Shown: in pieces, positions 42,979 to 50,640 of the stretch | Layout of the letters: each line of letters opens with the position of its first letter | How positions within the stretch are numbered: position 1 is the first letter of the stretch | NCBI GenBank assembly: GCA_009845425.1 | Contig: VXZQ01000011.1 | Coordinates: 1-64,000, forward strand | From: Holophagales bacterium | GTDB lineage: Bacteria; Acidobacteriota; Thermoanaerobaculia; Multivoradales; Multivoraceae | Length of the DNA stretch: 64,000 nucleotides | Direction: 5' to 3' | Notes under the pieces: generated by a model | Database searches by the model: none | What the model was told of the DNA's origin: nothing | The model's input: the letters and a program-made list of their open reading frames with translations, nothing else | Program-made: the position numbers and the translations under genes

Positions 42979-44702
42979 CACGACACGAGAACGACGTCGA
43001 CGTCCTGATCGTCGGAGCCGGACCGGTCGGCCTCTGCTGCTCCCGACTCCTCAGCCGGATGGGCGTCGCCAACCGGGTACTGGAGCGACGGGCCGGCCTG
43101 CACACGGCGCCCCAGGCCCATGTCGTCTCGGCTCGCAGCATGGAGATCTTCCGGGCCGCAGGCATTCCGGCCGAGAAGACGGTCGCCGTCGCCACGAGAC
43201 CCCAAGACCAGGGCTCGATCCGCTGGGTCCAGACGCTGGCCGGCCCGGTGATCGGCGACCTCCAACTGGGATCGCCCGAACGCATCATGAAGACGTTCGC
43301 GTCAACGCCGACGCCCACCATGAACATCCCCCAGCATCGGCTGGAGCCCGTGCTCTACGAGGCGGCCAGCGACGCGGGCGCCGGGATCGACTTCGAGGTC
43401 GAGTGGCTCGGCGCCACGCAGAACGAGGACGGCGTCGTGTCGGAAGCTCGGGATCACAAGACCGGCGAAACCCTTGAGATCCGCAGTCGCTACCTGCTCG
43501 GCTGCGACGGCGCGGGAAGTCCGGTGCGCCGGGCGCTCGGCATCGGGATGGAAGGGCCGGCCCACGTCCAGAGCTACCTCTCAGTGTTCGTCCAGAGCAA
43601 TCTGCGCCACGTCGTGGAAGAGCACCCCGGCCTGCTCTACTGGCATCTCGACCCGCTCGAGCCCGCCGTCTTCATCGCCCACGACATCGACTCGACCTGG
43701 ATCTTCATGCACCCGTACGATCCGGAACGGGTGCCACAGGACTCGTTCACGCCCGAGCGCTGCCGCCAGCTCGTCGAGGACGCCATCGGCGCCGAGGCCG
43801 ACTTCGAGATTCGGGAGACCGGCTTCTGGCAGATGACCTGCCAGGTGGCCGACCGCTACCGCGACGGGCGGATCTTCCTCGTCGGCGACGCCGCGCACCG
43901 TTTCCCGCCGACCGGCGGCATGGGCATGAACACCGGCGTGGCCGATGCCTTCAATCTCGCCTGGAAGCTCGCGGCGGTGCTCGGAGGCCGCGCCGACGAC
44001 CGCCTGCTCGTCACCTACGACCAGGAGCGGCAACCCGTCGCGTCGGTGAACGCGGAGCAGAGCCTGTCGAACCACCTGAGGATGATCGAGGTGGTCGAAG
44101 CCCTGCAGGTCGACCCGGGTCTCTCACCCGACGAAGCGCGCGCGGAGCTGCGGCGCGTTCCCGAACAGGAGGAGCGCCGGAACGCGGTCCAGGCCGCCAT
44201 CGATGCACAGAGGGAGCACTTCGACATGCTGGGCCTGGACCTCGGCCAGCACTACGAGCGCGGCGCACTGGTTCCGGACGGGACCCCGCCACCCGCGCCG
44301 GCGACGTCCACCTTCGACTTCGTGCCCTCGACCCGGCCGGGCAGCCGCATGCCGCATGCCTGGGTCGAAGGCGAGGACGGCCGGGTCTCCACCCTGGATC
44401 TCGTCGATCCGTCCCGGCCGACCGTCATCTGCGGCGCCGGGGGCGCGCGCTGGGTCGCCGCCGCCGAGTCCCTCGGGCTTGCCGCGCACGCGATCGGCGA
44501 CGGCGCGGCGCTGGCCGATCCCCGCCGCGAGTGGCAGGCGATCAGCGGCATCGGTCCGGATGGCGTCCTCCTCGTGCGCCCCGACGGTCACGTCGCCTGG
44601 AGAGATGCCGATGGAAGTTCCGAGGCTAACGCTGGTCTGGAGGCCGCGCTCGCCGCCGTCTACTACACCGCTACGCCTGCCAACCAGGGGGACGACGCAT
44701 GA
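42975..44702 (+). CDS. FAD-dependent aromatic-ring monooxygenase (PheA/TfdB/MhpA-like)
   Basis: A 575-aa flavoprotein hydroxylase. The FAD dinucleotide fold is 'LIVGAGPVGLCC' at residues ~12-23, the DG motif is 'GCDGAGSPVRRALG', and the GD motif is 'IFLVGDAAHRFPPTGGMGMNTG'. A C-terminal thioredoxin-like domain (~450-575) is as in phenol hydroxylases. It would hydroxylate a phenolic substrate with NAD(P)H and oxygen. Starts and ends overlap with both neighbours by four bases, so it is tightly coupled with the lyase and the FAH-family gene. Confidence 0.93.
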   Translation: MTRHENDVDVLIVGAGPVGLCCSRLLSRMGVANRVLERRAGLHTAPQAHVVSARSMEIFRAAGIPAEKTVAVATRPQDQGSIRWVQTLAGPVIGDLQLGSPERIMKTFASTPTPTMNIPQHRLEPVLYEAASDAGAGIDFEVEWLGATQNEDGVVSEARDHKTGETLEIRSRYLLGCDGAGSPVRRALGIGMEGPAHVQSYLSVFVQSNLRHVVEEHPGLLYWHLDPLEPAVFIAHDIDSTWIFMHPYDPERVPQDSFTPERCRQLVEDAIGAEADFEIRETGFWQMTCQVADRYRDGRIFLVGDAAHRFPPTGGMGMNTGVADAFNLAWKLAAVLGGRADDRLLVTYDQERQPVASVNAEQSLSNHLRMIEVVEALQVDPGLSPDEARAELRRVPEQEERRNAVQAAIDAQREHFDMLGLDLGQHYERGALVPDGTPPPAPATSTFDFVPSTRPGSRMPHAWVEGEDGRVSTLDLVDPSRPTVICGAGGARWVAAAESLGLAAHAIGDGAALADPRREWQAISGIGPDGVLLVRPDGHVAWRDADGSSEANAGLEAALAAVYYTATPANQGDDA

Positions 44703-45556
44703 GACTGTTCACGACGACCGAGGGAATCGCCCGCGAGGCGAACGGCGGCGAACTCGAGATCCTCGACCTCCCGTACGAGGATCTCGGCGAAGCGCTCCGA
44801 GCGGACCCGGAACTCGGGACCGTTCGCGAAGCACAGGCGAAGCGGCGCCGCGCCCCCGGCAACGTCACCCTCCGCGCGCCGGTCCTCCGCCCCGGCAAGG
44901 TCATCGGCATGGGCATCAACTTCCACAGCCACGTCGAGGAGACGAGCGAGTTCCTGAAGGCCAGGGGCATCGAGCCGCCGTCCGAGCCGGTGTTCTTCCT
45001 GGCGCCCGGAAGCGCCGTCATCGGTCCCGGCGAGGAGATCGTGCTGCCCGCGGTCGCGCCCGACCAGGTCGACTACGAGATCGAGCTGGCCGCCGTGATC
45101 GGCGTCGGCGGCGCCTCCATCGACGAGGACGACGCGCTGCGCCACGTGGCCGGCTACACGCTCGCCAACGACGTCTCGGCCCGCGATCTCCAGCGCAAGT
45201 CCTTCGAGGGTCCCGAGTACTCACTGAGCCATGCGAAGGGCCTCGACACGTTCAAGCCGATGGGGCCGGCGCTGGTCACCACCGACGAGTTCGCCGAACC
45301 GCTCGACATCCGCCTCCGGGCGCGGGTCAACGGCGAACTCCGTCAGGACGAGCGCACCACGGACTTCGTTCACTCCGTATCCCGCTGCGTGGCGCACGTC
45401 TCGCGCTTCATGCGGCTCGAACCGGGAGACGTGATGCTCACCGGTTCGCCGGCCGGCGTCGGCGTGTTCCAGGGCAAGTTCCTCCGCGCCGGCGATGTCG
45501 TCGAACTCGAGGCCGACCGGGTCGGCGTGCTTCGCAACGTCGTCGCGGCGGCCTGA
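44699..45556 (+). CDS. Fumarylacetoacetate hydrolase-family protein
   Basis: A 285-aa FAH-fold enzyme, metal-dependent hydrolysis or decarboxylation of a 2-oxo-acid. Motifs: 'GKVIGMGINFHSHVEE', metal ligands in 'DYEIELAAVIG', 'GYTLANDVSARDLQ' and 'MLTGSPAGVGVFQGKFL'. Relatives act as fumarylpyruvate or acylpyruvate hydrolases and homoprotocatechuate decarboxylases in aromatic pathways, downstream of ring cleavage. Coupled by ATGA to the monooxygenase, followed after 17 bp by a VOC enzyme. Confidence 0.93.
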   Translation: MRLFTTTEGIAREANGGELEILDLPYEDLGEALRADPELGTVREAQAKRRRAPGNVTLRAPVLRPGKVIGMGINFHSHVEETSEFLKARGIEPPSEPVFFLAPGSAVIGPGEEIVLPAVAPDQVDYEIELAAVIGVGGASIDEDDALRHVAGYTLANDVSARDLQRKSFEGPEYSLSHAKGLDTFKPMGPALVTTDEFAEPLDIRLRARVNGELRQDERTTDFVHSVSRCVAHVSRFMRLEPGDVMLTGSPAGVGVFQGKFLRAGDVVELEADRVGVLRNVVAAA

Positions 45557-45573
45557 CCAGAAAGGAGTCGATC

Positions 45574-46221
45574 GTGTCTTCGAACGCAACCATTCGCCCC
45601 GGCTACATCCACCACATCTTCCTCCGCACGAAGCGATTCGACGCGATGCGCGCGTTCTACAAGCTGGTGCTTGGCTGCGAGGCCTTCTTCGAGAACGAGA
45701 TGTTCAGTTGGCTCAGCTTCGACCAGGAGCACCATCGGATCGCCATCGCGAACATGCCCCAGTCACAGGACCAGGCTCCAACCCAGGAAGGCCTCGACCA
45801 CGTCGGCTACCAGTACGCGGGACCCGAGGACCTCTTCGCCACCTACGAGCGCCTCCGCGACGTAGGAGTCGAGCCCTACTGGTGCACCGATCACGGCGGC
45901 ACGACGTCCTTCTACTACAAGGACCCTGACGGCAACGGCCTCGAACTCCAGTACGACAACTACCCGAACAGGGAGGCGCTTCTGGAGTGGATGAAGGGCG
46001 GCGACTTCGCACGGAACCCCATCGGCGTCGACGTGGACCCGGAACGCCTGATCGCGACGTTCCAAACCGGACTCGACCGGCTCGAGCTTCACCATCGTTC
46101 CCGTCGAGGCGACTTCCTGCCGGAAGGGATGTCGATGGACAATCCGGCCGCACCGTTCCCAGCCGACCCCGTGGGCTACATGACCTCGATCCGGCGGGCG
46201 GTCGGCGCGGGGCCTGAGTAG
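45574..46221 (+). CDS. VOC-family protein, extradiol dioxygenase-like
   Basis: A 215-aa single-domain vicinal-oxygen-chelate protein starting at GTG 45574 with AAAGGAG upstream. Ligand candidates: His in 'GYIHHIFLRT', His in 'GLDHVGYQY' and Glu in 'NGLELQYDN'. It resembles small extradiol dioxygenases of biphenyl/catechol type and lies last in the lyase-monooxygenase-FAH operon, where an oxygenolytic ring opening fits between hydroxylation and hydrolysis. Its stop is one base from the stop of the convergent ABC ATPase gene. Confidence 0.87.
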   Translation: MSSNATIRPGYIHHIFLRTKRFDAMRAFYKLVLGCEAFFENEMFSWLSFDQEHHRIAIANMPQSQDQAPTQEGLDHVGYQYAGPEDLFATYERLRDVGVEPYWCTDHGGTTSFYYKDPDGNGLELQYDNYPNREALLEWMKGGDFARNPIGVDVDPERLIATFQTGLDRLELHHRSRRGDFLPEGMSMDNPAAPFPADPVGYMTSIRRAVGAGPE

Positions 46222-46222
46222 G

Positions 46223-46921
46223 TCAACTCCCGGCGCCGGCGGCCCTCAACTCGTCGTACCAGGTCTTGACCCGTTCAGGCGACCAGGGCGTCACCGCACA
46301 GTCCGCCACGAAGTAGACCTGGTCGGCGATCTCCTCGACCAGTTCGAGGCGGTGTGACGACAGCAGCACTCCGCGACCGTCGGCGGCGAAGTCCTGAAGC
46401 ATCCGGCACAAACGCGCTACCGCGACCGGGTCGAGGCCGTTGAACGGCTCGTCGAGGATCAGCAGTTCCGGCTCGTGGAGCAGCGCAGCGGCCAGGGCCA
46501 GTTGCCGGCGGTTGCCGGTAGAGAGCTGATGGCAAAGGCGGCCCGAAGCTGGCACCTCCAGAGCCTCCAGGAGATCGACGGCGCGCGCGCGGGCCTCGCC
46601 GGCATCCAGACCGTACAAGGCGGCGCAGTAGTCGAGGAACTCGAGCGGCCGCAGGAAGTCGAACAGCTCGTCCTCCTCGAGCAGGATGCCGACGCGGGCC
46701 ATGACCTCTGGATGGATGCGCGGATCGAACCCGAACATCCGTACCGTGCCGCCGTTCGGCTCGGTCAGGCCCAGCCCGAGGCGCATCAGGGTCGTCTTGC
46801 CGGCCCCGTTCCTCCCAACCAGGCACTGCACGCCGGACCCGATCTCCAGATTCACGGAGCGCAGCACTTCCAGCCCGCCGTAGGACTTGTCGACCGAGTC
46901 GAAGCACAGCATCGTCGTCAT
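46223..46921 (-). CDS. ABC transporter ATP-binding protein of a peptide-associated exporter
   Basis: A 232-aa ATPase with Walker A G-R-N-G-A-G-K-T-T, signature LSTGNRRQ (a variant of LSGGQ seen in ABC-2 type exporters), Walker B 'LLILDEPFNGLD' and H-loop 'SSHRLELVEE'. It would energise the permease encoded just upstream; ATGA couples the two genes. This is the last gene of a minus-strand cassette that begins with an 86-aa precursor-like peptide. Similar ATPase/permease pairs serve bacteriocin export or self-immunity (SkfEF, LanFEG types), which is the working inference here. Confidence 0.92.
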   Translation of the reverse strand: MTTMLCFDSVDKSYGGLEVLRSVNLEIGSGVQCLVGRNGAGKTTLMRLGLGLTEPNGGTVRMFGFDPRIHPEVMARVGILLEEDELFDFLRPLEFLDYCAALYGLDAGEARARAVDLLEALEVPASGRLCHQLSTGNRRQLALAAALLHEPELLILDEPFNGLDPVAVARLCRMLQDFAADGRGVLLSSHRLELVEEIADQVYFVADCAVTPWSPERVKTWYDELRAAGAGS

Positions 46922-48498
46922 GGCGCCACCGCCCATTCCCGCAATCGTCGTCGCAGCCAGTCGCCTCTGCTCAGGAAACCCACAACCGCCGAACAGCCTC
47001 CGGCCGAGACCAGCAGCAGAGCCGTCAGCGCAATCACCGCGGTTCCTGAACCGGCAAGCAACCGTGCAGCCACCGCCACGCCGCCAAAGATCAGGTTGAA
47101 GAGCAACCAGCCGCAACCGAGGAGGGCCAGCGCCAACACGCTGGAGTAGAGGTCGCGCTGCTCATGCAACTTCGGCCTTCTGGGCAACCAGATCGAAACC
47201 GCTGTACCTGCGCCCGCCAGGCACACGAGGGAGCACGCGACGATCAGGAACGGAATCGGCCGGTCGGCGATCGGGATCCGCTCGGCGAAAAGCCAGGTGA
47301 CGGTCGCCATCTGCAGCAACACCAGGGCGCCAACGACCGCCACCAGACCCAGCACCTTCCCGGGCAAGCAGGCGCCGAGCGCCCGCTCGGCCGACATCGA
47401 GAGTCGCCGTGCACCATCCGCCGTAAACCCGAGCAGATTGGCAAAGAAAGCAATCCAGAACGCGCAGAGAAAGGCCCCGAGCGCGGACGCCCCCCAGAGA
47501 GCGAAGTGCCCGGTTTCCTCCCCGGCCGCGACCTCCTCGCCGCTGAGTACGATCGCCATGAACACCGGCATGATCCAACTGAGCACCAGGTTCAGCCGTA
47601 CCTGGCGGAAGCGAAGCAACATCCGCGCTTCCGCGAGAGCAAACACGAAGGTTGGCCGCGACCATACTCCCGCCGATGCCCAATCGCCGCCGGCCGGCCG
47701 CCTCTTCCTCTCGTTGCCCGGTGCCCGCCAGCCGAGGTTCCACTTCCTTCCGCCGCCGCGATCATCCGGACTCCGCTGCTCCAGCACGAAACCCGCCGCG
47801 ACCAGCGCCAACAGCGCGAGCAGCCGACCACCGCTGACGGCGCCCTGAGCCCAGACCGCCTCGCCGGCCCACAACGGCTCGACTGCGCTCGCCGCCAGGA
47901 CAACCAAGAGCAGCAGCCCGAGACCGGCGCCGAACCATCGCCGCCCTCCTCGCGCCCCGAGAATCACCGCCCCCACCGGGCCCGCGACCACCATCGCACT
48001 CAAGGCGGCGACTACGTCCATGCCTTCGAAGACCCACTCCAGCCCGCGCGGCCATCCGGCGCCCCACAGGCCAAACGCCAGAACCTCATTGAGCAGGACC
48101 AGCACCAGCGTCAAGCCCAAGGCGTTCGTACCGATCGTCAACGTGGCTCGCCGGCCTGCCGAGAGGCCGAATCTCACGCCCGCGCGCCGGTCGAACCAGG
48201 GCGCCAGCGGCGCCAACTGGAACAGCGTCATGACGACGAAGAACGTGACGATCGCGAAGAGCAGATCGATCGGCAACTCCCCGCGATGGCCCTGTTCCGG
48301 ACCCGTGAAGGCGAAGAAGAAGTTGACGATCAGGAGCACCCCCAACGCCCCGCCGAACACCAGCTTCCCCTTCTCGTTCAGCGCCTTCCGCCACGCAGCT
48401 ATCGCTCGAAAGCGAACCACCGTGAGGATCGTCGCCGCCAGCCACCCTTTCCTGTTGCGAGAACCGTCCGGCACTCGCTCAACCTCCTTGGGCGCCAC
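46918..48498 (-). CDS. Large ABC-2-type permease
   Basis: A 526-aa polytopic protein with roughly 12 hydrophobic segments and a central soluble stretch (~245-275, Arg/Gly/Trp-rich). The two halves look weakly alike, as in fused ABC-2 permeases. Starts at GTG 48498, inside the 3' end of the 76-aa membrane-protein gene (20-bp overlap), and ends overlapping the ATPase start. I cannot place it in a named family; it carries none of the lipoprotein-release (FtsX) landmarks. Export of, or protection against, the upstream peptide is inferred from gene order. Confidence 0.8.
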   Translation of the reverse strand: MAPKEVERVPDGSRNRKGWLAATILTVVRFRAIAAWRKALNEKGKLVFGGALGVLLIVNFFFAFTGPEQGHRGELPIDLLFAIVTFFVVMTLFQLAPLAPWFDRRAGVRFGLSAGRRATLTIGTNALGLTLVLVLLNEVLAFGLWGAGWPRGLEWVFEGMDVVAALSAMVVAGPVGAVILGARGGRRWFGAGLGLLLLVVLAASAVEPLWAGEAVWAQGAVSGGRLLALLALVAAGFVLEQRSPDDRGGGRKWNLGWRAPGNERKRRPAGGDWASAGVWSRPTFVFALAEARMLLRFRQVRLNLVLSWIMPVFMAIVLSGEEVAAGEETGHFALWGASALGAFLCAFWIAFFANLLGFTADGARRLSMSAERALGACLPGKVLGLVAVVGALVLLQMATVTWLFAERIPIADRPIPFLIVACSLVCLAGAGTAVSIWLPRRPKLHEQRDLYSSVLALALLGCGWLLFNLIFGGVAVAARLLAGSGTAVIALTALLLVSAGGCSAVVGFLSRGDWLRRRLREWAVAP

Positions 48499-48709
48499 CG
48501 TCGGAGCCGCCTTCCGGACGTCTGACCTCCATCTTGAGCGCCGACTGAATCACGATCCCCAAGCCCGCGAGCGCGACGATAGCCGCGCTTAGAACCATCT
48601 GCCGGGACTCCCCTCTACACAGCCAACTCCCAACGAAGCCGCCATTGAGCGTCGCAAGGCACGCACCGGCGATCAACTGCACCAGGATCTTCGTTCGTTC
48701 TCGCATCAT
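48479..48709 (-). CDS. Small two-helix membrane protein
   Basis: A 76-aa protein with hydrophobic segments at residues ~9-28 and ~38-58, a charged linker ('CRGESRQ') and a Gly-rich tail. It starts with two consecutive Met codons and overlaps the permease gene by 20 bp. No family recognised. Small hydrophobic proteins beside ABC exporters in peptide-antibiotic clusters are often immunity proteins; that is an analogy, not evidence. The overlap and operon position argue for a real gene. Confidence 0.65.
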   Translation of the reverse strand: MMRERTKILVQLIAGACLATLNGGFVGSWLCRGESRQMVLSAAIVALAGLGIVIQSALKMEVRRPEGGSDGGAQGG

Positions 48710-48760
48710 TTCCCCTCTTCGTCGGCTGAAGGTCGTCGTCTTTCCGCCTTCCGACGATGA

Positions 48761-48794
48761 GGGTGAGCGGATCGGTCCACCAATCCGCTCACCC
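48761..48794 (-). promoter_or_regulatory. Perfect 12-bp hairpin between peptide gene and export genes
   Basis: gggtgagcggat (48761-48772) and atccgctcaccc (48783-48794) pair without mismatch around a ten-base loop. It lies in the 146-bp gap after the peptide stop codon and before the small membrane-protein gene. There is no T-run, so it may cause partial termination or stabilise the 3' end of a short peptide mRNA, an arrangement common in operons whose first gene encodes a highly made peptide. Confidence 0.6.
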
Positions 48795-48855
48795 CCGGCG
48801 AACGTCGCCAGCCCGAGTTCAGGTTACGGCGTCCCTGCCAGTTCCATCCCCATCT

Positions 48856-49116
48856 TCAGATGCAGTTGAGCGCGGCCATGTGCAAGGAGAACGAGAATCC
48901 AAGTGCTCCCACGAAACCAGCGCCCATCGCGGGAACACTGAGTCCAAGGCCGATCAGAGCCAAAGCGCAGTCCGCCTTGCCCGCGCCTACGTGGGCGGCC
49001 AAGTCCGAGTCCGAGAGCACCGTCCCTGCTTCGGCGAAGGCCGAGTTGCCGCTAGCGGGAGCAACTAACGCTAGCAAGGCTAGTAATCCAAGCAAACACG
49101 CGAGAGTCTTCTTCAT
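48856..49116 (-). CDS. 86-aa exported, bacteriocin-like precursor peptide
   Basis: Start at 49116 with AAAGGA 10 bases upstream. Residues 1-23 (MKKTLACLLG start) are a clear Sec-type signal; residues ~32-46 read T-V-L-S-D-S-D-L-A-A-H-V-G-A-G, which resembles the L-S-x-x-E-L-x-x-V-x-G-G leader of double-glycine bacteriocins; residues 47-86 are a hydrophobic, Gly/Ala-rich core with just two Cys, at 50 and 85, close to its ends. The core has no charged residue after D49. Downstream genes on the same strand encode a two-helix protein and an ABC exporter. No maturation enzyme is visible. Bacteriocin or membrane-active peptide is an inference; a signalling or structural peptide is possible. Confidence 0.6.
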   Translation of the reverse strand: MKKTLACLLGLLALLALVAPASGNSAFAEAGTVLSDSDLAAHVGAGKADCALALIGLGLSVPAMGAGFVGALGFSFSLHMAALNCI

Positions 49117-49315
49117 TTCTGTGGTTCCTTTCCGTCTCAGTTCAACGATCCTGCCGTTCGAGCCGGCAGAGCTTCGTGAGGGGCCGTGACGACCAGCGTC
49201 GGCGTTGTCCCTCACTGACCAAGACGGGAATCCCTCTCCGTACTTCGTGCGCCCCCGGATGATCCGACTGTCCCGGCCTTCATCGCCCACCGGCCTTGAG
49301 GCCGTTTGCGACGCT

Positions 49316-50557
49316 TCACGTTCCGTCAGCCGCAATCGTCTGTCGCTGAATAAAGCGATCGAGCAGGGGAACCGCGAACGAGTAGCGGCCGTGGCGGTTC
49401 TTGAACACCAGCCCCTGTGCGGCGAGATTCGAGAGCATCTGATTGACGTGACTGGCGCTGAACGGCTTCGAGAGCGCCGCGGATCCCTGGACGATGTCCC
49501 GTACGCTGAACTCGCCATCGCTATGGTCGAGGTGGGCGACCACCCACAGCAGTTCTCGTTGGCGATCCGTAAGTCGAGACCAGCGACCCCAGAAGAGATC
49601 AGTGTCCAGTTTCTGCTCGATCTCCGCCACCGGTACCGACGCGGTCTGACCACGGTCCGCTCGCTGCGTGAACACGTCGTACACCTCGCGGCAAATGAAC
49701 TGGATGAAGTAGGGGTAGCCTCCTGACATCTGGATGATCGTGCGCACCGAGTCGTCGGTGAGCCGGAGTGGACAGCGGGCGTCGGAGACGGGCTTGAGGA
49801 TTGCTTCTTCGCTTTCCGCTTCGCTCAGGCGATCCAGGAAACGGACCCGGAACATTCGCTCGGCATACGTCCGCGACGCGACCAACTTCGGGAAGAGCGT
49901 CGGGAGTCCGACCAGCACCAGCATCAGCGGAAGCCCCTGCCGCTGCAGCGACTGAAAGCAGTCCAGCAGCAGGGCCACAGGGAACTCCTCGTGCTGCGGT
50001 TGGTCCGACAGATTCTGGGCCTCGTCGTAGGCGAAGACGATCCCCCTCGGCTTCGACGGTGCGGCGGAAAGGACTCTCCAGGTCGCCTGCAACACCGTCT
50101 TCAGCCGGTCGAGAGACAACCCCGGACTCTCCTGATAGAGACGGCGGAGGGTCTGGTAGTCGAGACGCCGCTCGACCGCGATCTCCTGTCCGCCAAACCC
50201 GGGTTCCTGCCGGTGCTCGACGGTCACCGCGAAGCCGGACGTGAGGGGAGCGAGATCGGTGCATAGGCGGACCGCCAGGTGATCCTCGCGCAGGCTCGCG
50301 GACTCGGAGAGGTCGGCGCCCACCCACAACCAGTCGGCCGCGCGGGCCAGCGGCCGGAGCGTCTCCAGCAGCACCGTCTTCCCTACTCCGCGAAGGCCGG
50401 TGATGATGAGGTTCTCGAAGACCGGGACTTGTCCCAACAGCCGCTCGAACTCCTGCTGCTCCTTCGTCCGGCCGGCGAGCCACGGCGGTGCGTGACCAGC
50501 TCCCGGTCGAAACGGGTTCAGGAAAGGGTCTACACTCCCCTGTCTTGATTTAGTCAT
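49316..50557 (-). CDS. AAA ATPase with C-terminal winged-helix region (ORC/AAA_16-like)
   Basis: A 413-aa cytosolic ATPase. Walker A is G-L-R-G-V-G-K-T at residues 54-61, Walker B 'IVFAYDEAQ' (~167-175), a sensor-like 'LMLVLVGLP' follows, and 'SGGYPYFIQFICREVYD' is typical of Orc1/MoxR-like lid domains. The C-terminal ~90 residues ('LTDRQRELLWVVAHL', 'VNQMLSNLAAQGLVFKNRHGRYSF') form a winged helix. Such ATPases occur on mobile elements and in defence loci. It is divergent from a RelE/XRE toxin-antitoxin pair with an 83-bp shared promoter. A small GC hairpin (49291-49304) follows the stop; the rest of the 199-bp gap to the peptide gene shows no clear promoter. Confidence 0.85.
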   Translation of the reverse strand: MTKSRQGSVDPFLNPFRPGAGHAPPWLAGRTKEQQEFERLLGQVPVFENLIITGLRGVGKTVLLETLRPLARAADWLWVGADLSESASLREDHLAVRLCTDLAPLTSGFAVTVEHRQEPGFGGQEIAVERRLDYQTLRRLYQESPGLSLDRLKTVLQATWRVLSAAPSKPRGIVFAYDEAQNLSDQPQHEEFPVALLLDCFQSLQRQGLPLMLVLVGLPTLFPKLVASRTYAERMFRVRFLDRLSEAESEEAILKPVSDARCPLRLTDDSVRTIIQMSGGYPYFIQFICREVYDVFTQRADRGQTASVPVAEIEQKLDTDLFWGRWSRLTDRQRELLWVVAHLDHSDGEFSVRDIVQGSAALSKPFSASHVNQMLSNLAAQGLVFKNRHGRYSFAVPLLDRFIQRQTIAADGT

Positions 50558-50564
50558 ACGGCTA

Positions 50565-50594
50565 ACTTTAGTGTGACGGCGATGGACGTGTCAA
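50565..50594 (-). promoter_or_regulatory. Candidate sigma-70 promoter of the AAA ATPase gene
   Basis: On the minus strand TTGACA (50594-50589) is followed by an 18-bp spacer and TAAAGT (50570-50565). The expected transcription start is at about 50558, at most a few bases before the ATG at 50557, so the mRNA would be almost leaderless. Confidence 0.55.
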
Positions 50595-50606
50595 TTCGAC
50601 CTGCCA

Positions 50607-50635
50607 TTGACAGAACTGCGGCACTGCCGCATAGT
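50607..50635 (+). promoter_or_regulatory. Candidate promoter of the toxin-antitoxin operon
   Basis: TTGACA (50607-50612), 17-bp spacer, CATAGT (50630-50635). The predicted start of transcription is at about 50641, which is the G of the toxin GTG start codon, so the transcript would be leaderless. The two divergent TTGACA boxes are separated by only 12 bp and together make an inverted repeat. Confidence 0.6.
50617..50631. promoter_or_regulatory. Perfect palindrome in the toxin-antitoxin promoter (candidate operator)
   Basis: tgcggca-c-tgccgca is a perfect 7+1+7 palindrome lying entirely between the -35 and -10 boxes of the toxin-antitoxin promoter. It is the natural candidate for autoregulatory binding by the XRE-type antitoxin encoded second in the operon. 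Confidence 0.6.
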
Positions 50636-50640
50636 CGCCC

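Noticed and set aside
49094..49116. Lipobox at residues L5-A6-C7 of the precursor-like peptide
   Set aside because: The Cys comes before the hydrophobic stretch, far too close to the N terminus for lipoprotein processing.
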